Positions 57,184-64,000 of a DNA stretch of 64,000 nucleotides are shown here, one piece after another (position 1 is the first letter of the stretch; every line of letters begins with the position of its first letter). This DNA is from Lytechinus variegatus (taxonomy: Eukaryota; Echinodermata; Echinoidea; Temnopleuroida; Toxopneustidae). The notes below the pieces were generated by a model, which had not been told where the DNA came from, did no database searches, and saw only the letters and a program-made list of their open reading frames with translations. The position numbers and the translations under genes were made by a program. The DNA lies in the NCBI RefSeq assembly GCF_018143015.1, contig NC_054741.1, positions 56,869,048-56,933,047 of the forward strand, given 5' to 3'.

Positions 57184-57632
57184 AGTCATTTCACACCTCT
57201 CCTTTAACGCTATATGAGGTAACAAAATAAACAATTTGCTTTATGTAGTAAGAAAAATTAAAGGAAAGTAGGAAAATGGCATCATCAGCTGCCCAAGTAA
57301 CGAATCTTCATGACGGCTATAGCACGCATTTAAATGTTTTCACAAAATGTTGCTGAAATTTGAAATAAAGTTTTTTTATTTGTTTATTTCTGATTTTGAT
57401 GAACTTCTCAGTATTTTACTCTGTGAATTTTCCTCTATATTCTTATTTTGATTTTATTTTATTTCTGCACTCAGCATAGCCTAGATATGCAACATAACAT
57501 CTAGGTGATATAATTAAGTTTTCAGCATGAAATACCCTTAATATCAAATATGAGATCTATATACTATAGTTTTCAATCTGAACATGAAATTAAAGAAAGT
57601 GGAATAATGAGTCCATCTCACGATCATCACGT

Positions 57633-57665
<33 letters not shown>

Positions 57666-58519
57666 TGCACATCTATTCCGGCTGAAAACTTCGACGGGCG
57701 GTATTCCGTATCTTTCTTTTCCTGTTTTTAGCTTTCATTTCCTCTTCGTCCTGTCGATAGCCACCGCCCCCCCCCTTCATATATTCCTCTATCCGTCTTC
57801 TCTCCTTCCGGTTTCCAATCTTTTCCTCGCACACTTGCTTTAAAGTTCTTCAGTCTCCTTAGCTTCGTTCCTAAGTTTTGTGACCAGATTTATTTAAAAA
57901 ATTCTCTCATTTTTATCGATTTTAATGCACATTTGCCATTAATTGCGAACGGACTACATGATTACAATGATTATAGTGAATGGAGCATCATGAATACATA
58001 AATTAAGAATGATTAAACAAATAAATAAATAAGCAAATAATTGTACTAGTAGTAGGAGATATAAATTAATAGATGAATAATCAATTAAATGAATGAATGG
58101 ATTCTCTTGTTTGAGATTTTGATTATAATCAGCCCTTCAGCATGTTTTTATGTTTAACTTAAAAAATATACATTCGACTAACTGTTAAACGTTGCCTTAA
58201 ATTATCTTGTAGTTTTTGCTAATTTCAGATCAAACATTAATTTCTCTTCAGTACAGAAATTTATATAAATTCAGTTCAAAATTGGTGTCCATGATCCATG
58301 ATCTTATAAATAACTAAATTTATTTAGATTATACTGTTATTTGTTACGTCACAGGTCACTGCTTGCGCATATGAGGCGATACTCATTTGCATATCCTTGC
58401 TATAGGAATTGGCACTGTTGTTGGAAAGGGCGAAGAAATTATGTTTAAAATGTCTCACATATAAACATACTATGAGCTGAACAATTGTGTGCGGTCGGAT
58501 TTTAAAGGAAGTTGTTAAA
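57184..58519. other. Upstream region of the SEC14-like gene
   Basis: No other gene. A 30-base poly-C tract lies at 57634-57663 and a second C-run at 57768-57776. The promoter and 5' UTR of the SEC14-like gene should lie in the last few hundred bases; no TATA box is certain. Confidence 0.4.
57634..57663. repeat. Poly-C homopolymer, 30 bases
   Basis: Thirty consecutive C as printed. Length may be affected by assembly or sequencing error. The Pro-rich open frame across it is an artefact. Confidence 0.85.
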
Positions 58520-58573
58520 ATGAGCGGTTTTGTTGGAGATTTAAGTGAGAAGCAATCAAAAGCTTTGGATGAG
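58520..58573 (+). CDS. SEC14-like exon 1
   Basis: 18 codons from ATG, MSGFVGDLSEKQSKALDE, ending GAG|GTAAGT, phase 0. The MSG-VGDLS start is a family signature. Confidence 0.85.
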
Positions 58574-61500
58574 GTAAGTGATCAGACGACAGCTACAGTC
58601 CCATAGTATGTTTTTTGTGTAGTGTAATGTTTAAACGTTTTGACTACCTCGGCTTCGGGCGAAGTTCGTGCAGGCTCACTCATGGTTTCAAATCGTCTCG
58701 TGTGTGAAGGATTCATATGCACCTGGTGCGCGCGAATCTTTCACACCATTTTCACTAAAATAACTATGACTTTACATCATAGCTATGACTTATAATTTTT
58801 CTATAACACTTACCGAACCATATGGATCGTTTGTTGAATTCTTTTTGTTGTTTGTTTTAATAAAATAAGAGCATTTTTCGTGATCTTCACGTAGATGCCT
58901 CTTGATCAGCGTTGATATCAACTTTTGCCTAAAGAGGGCGCGCGATATTATTCACCAAGCCGGTAGGCACTTAAGAACCAATTTTGAAAGGATACTCGTA
59001 AAATTATGTCACTCTCGCCGATGAATATTCATTAGATCGTGGTCGTGCGTGTTCAATACACACCGAGTGCATGCATGCAGAGAGTTTGTATTAAATACGC
59101 ACGACCAGGATCTAATGAATATTCATCGCGAGAGTGACATAATTTTACGAGTGTCCTTTCAAACTTGGTTCTTAAGTGCCTACCGTACCTTTGTTTACGG
59201 TGTTGCAAGCTAGCTGCATTCTAGGCGATCAGCATTATTTTCTTGCTCGTTCAATCCACTTTCATCATCATCTTGTCAAAAGATGGCGTACTTTACAATA
59301 AGTATATACATGAGATGCAACCTGTTGATTTTTGGTACAATTTCCTATTACGCGCTGACGACTTGAATTGAGAATGTTCGATACGAAAAATTGCGTAAAT
59401 ATTCATATCTGAATGACACGCGCCTCAAAACCCAAGCTAACAACAACAACAACATTGCTTTTCGATTGTTGTTTGCGTACTTTCCACCGCAGTATTAAGG
59501 ACGGATCGAACGGAGTATCCTGGTTGAGACTTGGAGGTAAGCGATAAAAACAGTTTTATAAATAATTTCCAATTTATTTATTTTTTTTAAACTAAAACTA
59601 TTAAAAAGAAATCATTAGTGGAGAAATACTGAAACGTTTGGCGTTTTTTATTCCCTCACATTCGTGTGATGAATGAAAACGTCAAAGTTTACTATGAAAC
59701 CACATGCGTTGTGCGAGGTTAGTATTACTAACCTCGCATGTTGTGTGAGTGGTGCAGGCTCCACTCCACTTCACTACCGCTACACTACGCTCCACCTACC
59801 CGAACTTTGGGACGGTGAACTCGATCGGATATTTCGGGTCACAAAGGTGGGATGGAAATGTTATTTGGCATTATCGTGATATTGGGAACCACCGTTCACT
59901 TCATACAGCCGTGCTTTATTCAGTCACACGAACAGTTCCCCATTTCCACCTCCATTCACTTTGTACACAACAAGTGCGCGTAAACAAATCTACGAGTGGT
60001 TCCCAAAACCACGATTTGGCCTGTTATTTATTGTAAAAAATTATAGAAAAAATATAACGAGAAAGTAAAATAGCTTAATTTCTTACTCTTCTTTCTTCAC
60101 CCGTAAATTTCACTCCGTGTCCATCCTCCGGTCCGGAGTCCGGTTATCCTCAAAATTGGTGATTTTGGGCCACTTATCTTTTTCCTCACACGTATTAATT
60201 CACAGCCGATTTAAAAACATCGCATGCGATCGGTTAGACTTAATGTTACTACTAGAATGAAAGAATAATCAAAGATAAATGCTGTGATGTGACTTCGGTT
60301 TTAGGACATTTGAAGAAAAAAAAGTTTTTAGAATTTGTATTGATCAGCTCTAACTTCTAAGCTGTAGTAGAGCCCAAAAGATTACAGAAAAGAGCTAACC
60401 TATCAATTACTTTACATAAATTTCATTTTGACAGTTGTACAATATCAAAAGATATTAAAAGTTTGATTACATGTGCCATTTTTTAAATGTCTCTATTTCA
60501 GCTTCAATCTAGACTGAATGGAGTTGAATTTCCAGAACCAGAAAATGATGATCGTGATGCTTACCTTTTAAAATGGCTCAGGGGTAAGATTTACTGTTCA
60601 ACCTATGTCCTCTATTTTAAGGATCTTCCACAATAAGCCAGTTCGTAGTTCCTTTCTGCGCATGATAAAAAGATTCCACGCATGATCAGAGGAATGTCAT
60701 TTTTACTAAAGTGACATGGTGGTTTAAAATCTAATGAGACAAGCACCAACTTTGATGTCTTGGTTATTCATATATTCTTTTGAATTGTGGTTTTCATTTA
60801 CATCCACAAAAAACAATGCGTCCACGGACGACTGGTACATGTATCTCACAGTTTGCCAAGTACATTGTGCAACATGCTATGATATGCATTCAAAGTAGGA
60901 ATGCAACAGATACCTTTATAAAGTGTTCATTGGTGTGCTATTCTAGTCACCTGGTCTATTCAATTTCTTCATCCTGCTATGTAAGGCAAGCTTATGTAAT
61001 ATCTTGCTTTGAAAAATGCCTATCATAATAAAATAAATGAAAGGTCATTTGACCAAAATTGTCCATGAAGTAACTACGAACTGGTCAATAGGTAATGCAA
61101 CTGTTTGCAAGCATTTTGGTTGTGATATATTTTGCACTAGGCCCGTTTCGGGTACACGTGTACACGCACGGTCAAGTCAGTGCACGTGTACTAAATTCCA
61201 TCACCGTGTACACGGTAGCATCTGCATAAAGCTTGCGTGGGACAGCAAAGTCAGTGAACAAGCTCACAGCCTCACATGAATTCTTAGTTTTAATCACTAA
61301 TATGTCAATATATTTCAATTAACCTAGAGTGAGTTTACTTCCAAAATCGCCGATTTAATCCACATTTATTCTGGAGACTCAAGTTTTTGTACCACACGAA
61401 ATGGGTATGCTCCGGTCAGTGCAGGGCCCTAGTTAACACGGCGTGTTTTTCGGTCGTGTACACGTTGTAAACACTGAGTGAGAGCACTCATTCAATGAAC

Positions 61501-63464
61501 AATGTTTCAGTGTTTCCTACATGTAGCCTAAGTCACGGTTTTAAAGCTTACCTGAGAAGCTAGAAGTATCAATCCACAAAAATTGGTGCAATTAAAAAGT
61601 TTTCTCAGCTTAGCAGCGCATTAAATTTATAAAGAATGCAAAAGTAAATCAGTGCAGGGCCCTAGTTAGCGCCGACGTTCGTTGGATGCGCATTTTGCAT
61701 ACTGTACCGTACATACATGCACAGATCGCTGCAGAATTGAGTGTAACTGAAGTTATCGATTGATTTTCATTATTTTATTGCCAATTTGAGGAGCGTGTGT
61801 TTGTAGGCTTGTAGCACATGTGTATGAGCGTATAACACGTAACGAGACTCTCGAAAGCGTTCGTCAATCACTTTTAGAGCCAATTTGAGAATCACCAATT
61901 GCGACAGCGATCATTGCTCCAGTTACGTGTTATACGCTCATAAACATATGCTACAAGCCTACAAACACACGCTCCTCAAATTGGCAATAAAATAATGAAA
62001 ATCAATCGATAACTTCAGTTACACTTAATTCTGCAGCGATCTGTGCATGCATGTATGGTACAGTATGCAAAATGCGCATCCAACGAACGTCGGCGCTAAC
62101 TAGGGCTCTGCACTGATTTACTTTTGCATTCTTTATAAATTTAATGCGCTGCTAAGCTGAGAAAACTTTTTAATTGCACCAATTTTTGTGGATTGATACT
62201 TCTAGCTTCTCAGGTAAGCTTTAAAACCGTGACTTAGGCTACATGTAGGAAACACTGAAACATTGTTCATTGAATGAGTGCTCTCACTCAGTGTTTACAA
62301 CGTGTACACGACCGAAAAACACGCCGTGTACACGTGCATCAAAAATGGACTTTCAAACCGGGCCTATTTTGCACACATCTATTTCAACCAATAATGTATT
62401 CATGAGTTCATACTTTATGTATCTCAGGCTCCCATGGACCGATTTGCACTAAAATGTATCGAAATGCTGAAATGCAAAAAAAAGTTTTATTGTGATGTCA
62501 TCACTTTGGTACTCTATCGTTTCCAGTGTACTTCTTTAAGATCAAGTAATACATGTAGGTTGTAAAATAGTTGAAAAAAAGATACTCAACACAAATGTAT
62601 TGTGCTAGCTTCATATCATAAATACCTTTGAGTGCATGTAATCATCTCTTACACTCACAATTTGCATCATTTGTATTGTATGATATACATAAAAATAAGA
62701 ATGCCTGTCTTTGAACTTAAAATTTGAACTTTATTATGGTATTGTTAATTTCATAAAATAAAGTCAGACTGCATCCCAAATGATATTGATCATTGCGAGT
62801 TTCTGAGAGAAGACAGACCTTGAAACAGAGTAGAGACCTTTACAAATAAACAAAACCATCAGTTTATAGATAAAAAGAGGATATTTGGTGAAAGAAGATA
62901 TTGTTTCTTGTGAAGGCGTCCATGGCAAAGAATGAATCAGTATGGAAGCATCTTGATACGCCATATTTTTTTCTTTTTTAAGGCAAAGGTTATGTCTTGA
63001 CTTGAACCACAAAAAAGCATGGTGTACTATGGGAGCCTTCATAGTGATACTAATACCTCGGTCACATTTGCTCTACGGCAGCAGTATGGCAAGTTGAAAA
63101 GAGCCGTTTTATTCATTTTTATACAAACCACCATTATGTAGCTCGTACATAGGATGTTATAATAGCTGTGTTCGACCCACCATACGACCGCTGTAGAGCA
63201 AATGTGACCGAGGTATAATTCTTGGGGCATTTAGAATTTGAAGATGTGTAGGATTAAAAATAAAGAAAACATTGTGCAAAACTTAATTGAGATATTAAGT
63301 TGTGTTGAATTAGCCAAATCCATTTGTTTTGCAGTCTAGAGATTAGGAAATAATGAAATGGGAAGAAGTAAATTACGACATGCTAAATTGTTACCTTTTT
63401 TCTTGTTCATTTCTTTACAGCTCGACAATTTGATGTTGATAAAGCTGAATTTATGTTAAAAAAT
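58520..63464 (+). CDS. SEC14-like (CRAL-TRIO) lipid-transfer protein, 5' part
   Basis: Three exons are visible: 58520-58573, 60502-60583, 63421-63464; the gene continues past the window. The joined 60 codons read MSGFVGDLSEKQSKALDE, LQSRLNGVEFPEPEND, YLLKWLRARQFDVDKAEFML, KN. This matches the N-terminal CRAL-TRIO-N helical region of animal SEC14L2-type proteins (MSG-VGDLS-Q--AL, LL-WLRAR-FD--K-E-ML). These proteins bind and move hydrophobic ligands such as squalene, tocopherol or phosphoinositides. Introns are GT/AG with phases 0, 1 and 0. The lipid-binding domain and any GOLD domain would lie downstream and are not seen. The assignment to the SEC14L2/3/4 group is by N-terminal resemblance only. 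Confidence 0.85.
58961..59185. mobile_element. 225 bp near-perfect palindrome in SEC14-like intron 1
   Basis: The left arm CGGTAGGCACTTAAGAACCA, then AAATTATGTCACTCTCG, ATGAATATTCATTAGATC and GTCGTGCGTG, is mirrored on the right (CACGCACGACC would be the exact inverse of the inner block; ACGCACGACCAGGATC is seen), ending CTTAAGTGCCTACCG. The loop is about 45 bp with GCATGCATGC. Probably a MITE; its arms share no sequence with the other palindromes here. Confidence 0.8.
60502..60583 (+). CDS. SEC14-like exon 2
   Basis: Acceptor CTCTATTTCAG; 27 codons plus one base, LQSRLNGVEFPEPEN to YLLKWLR; donor G|GTAAGA, phase 1. Confidence 0.88.
61138..62367. mobile_element. 1.2 kb foldback element with giant palindrome
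   Basis: Outer ends TAGGCCCGTTT and AAACCGGGCCTA are inverted. From about 61438 to 61835 the left arm is matched by an inverted right arm at about 61912-62328, roughly 400 bp each with only scattered mismatches (for example GCAGGGCCC against GCAGAGCCC), around a unique loop of about 75 bp. Inside the arms, CAGGGCCCTAGTTAGCGCC (about 61658) and GGCGCTAACTAGGGCTCTG (about 62093-62111) look like hAT-type ends of a smaller nested element. Only the left side has an extra segment of about 290 bp outside the palindrome. No convincing open frame. Lies in SEC14-like intron 2. Confidence 0.8.
63054..63215. mobile_element. Palindromic MITE, family A copy 2
   Basis: Left TACCTCGGTCACATTTGCTC, then TACGGCAGC; right GCTGTAGAGCAAATGTGACC, then GAGGTAT. 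Same termini and size as 6384-6551, with a different loop. Lies in SEC14-like intron 2, about 200 bp upstream of exon 3. Confidence 0.75.
63421..63464 (+). CDS. SEC14-like exon 3
   Basis: Acceptor TTTCTTTACAG; completes Ala of WLRAR and encodes RQFDVDKAEFMLKN; donor AAT|GTAAGT, phase 0. The next exon is not recognisable before 64000. Confidence 0.87.
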
Positions 63465-64000
63465 GTAAGTATCAAGAGGTCATATTGAAATTTGATAATC
63501 GAGATTATCATTCAAATGCAATTATAATTCTTTGAATGCTATAGAATGTCATACAAAAATCCAAACAGGAGCGCAGATATAAACCAACACTGTTTTTATG
63601 AATGGTGCCAATATTTTAAGATAAATGCATTAGATGTTTTTTAGATTATGTTGTTATGTCTTAATTTGAAATTTCAGGGCTGACTTTATACAATTTGATT
63701 ATATTTCATTCTAGGGTAATCATGAAACTGTCGGAAGATTCTAAAATTTTGTGATATTATAGACATATTTCAGTCTAAGCCAATATTAAAAGTTAAAAAA
63801 AATATATATCATTTTGGGCCTTTTTAGTCTTGGGACACTGTGAAAATTGAATCAAAATATACTTCAATTGCCATTGGATATCGTTATTCCCATATTCATT
63901 ATACATGAATCTGTTTTGAGTATGAGCAAATCCCTTTTTAGCAAGCTACACCAATAGGCTTGCATTTAGAAGGTTTGGATGGTATTTGGACAGCCATTGA

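Noticed and set aside
57550..57843. Proline-rich plus frame
   Set aside because: Driven by the 30-base poly-C tract; no conserved sequence around it.
59673..60036. Open frames in SEC14-like intron 1
   Set aside because: No domain and not bounded by splice sites compatible with exons 1 and 2, which join cleanly without them.

Overview
This window looks like nuclear DNA from an echinoderm, most likely a sea urchin. The base composition is AT-rich, genes are split into short exons with GT/AG introns, and mobile-element debris is dense. The assignment also rests on my recollection of dispersed repeat families common in sea urchin genomes (the 0.6 kb element ending in GGACAAGTCCACCCC, and the TCGCGCTTCGCGCTCGC arrays). 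No database was searched, so species level is open. There are no operons, CRISPR arrays or prokaryotic features.

Layout, left to right. 1-13 kb: mostly repeats and unassigned DNA. 13110-13273 (minus): first coding exon of a P2X-type ATP-gated channel; I could not find its remaining exons. 13.3-20.9 kb: intergenic, with small transposons including a TA-flanked element carrying a second element inside it. 20996-28737 and 30793-37823 (both minus): two tandem paralogous genes, each reconstructed from four exons joined by phase-1 introns. Both encode a secreted protein with signal peptide, C-type lectin-like domain (CTLD) and a C-terminal PAN/Apple domain (279 and 267 aa). Their introns hold a non-LTR retrotransposon, SINEs and several MITEs. 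38-47 kb: a large TAGA/GATA microsatellite block with 7SL-like SINE fragments, a 1.66 kb Tc1 transposon and a 2.5 kb foldback element that itself contains an hAT-like insertion. 52260-53786 (minus): intronless gene for a PTB-domain protein, FAM43-like. 58520 to the end (plus): first three coding exons of a SEC14-like (CRAL-TRIO) lipid-transfer gene whose introns contain two large palindromes.

The four genes do not form a pathway. The lectin/PAN pair is the only local gene family and probably arose by tandem duplication. The most informative non-genic signal is the transposon stratigraphy: an uninterrupted copy of the Tc1 insertion site sits 0.7 kb away in a tandem duplicate, target-site duplications can be read directly, and the nesting order gives relative ages.
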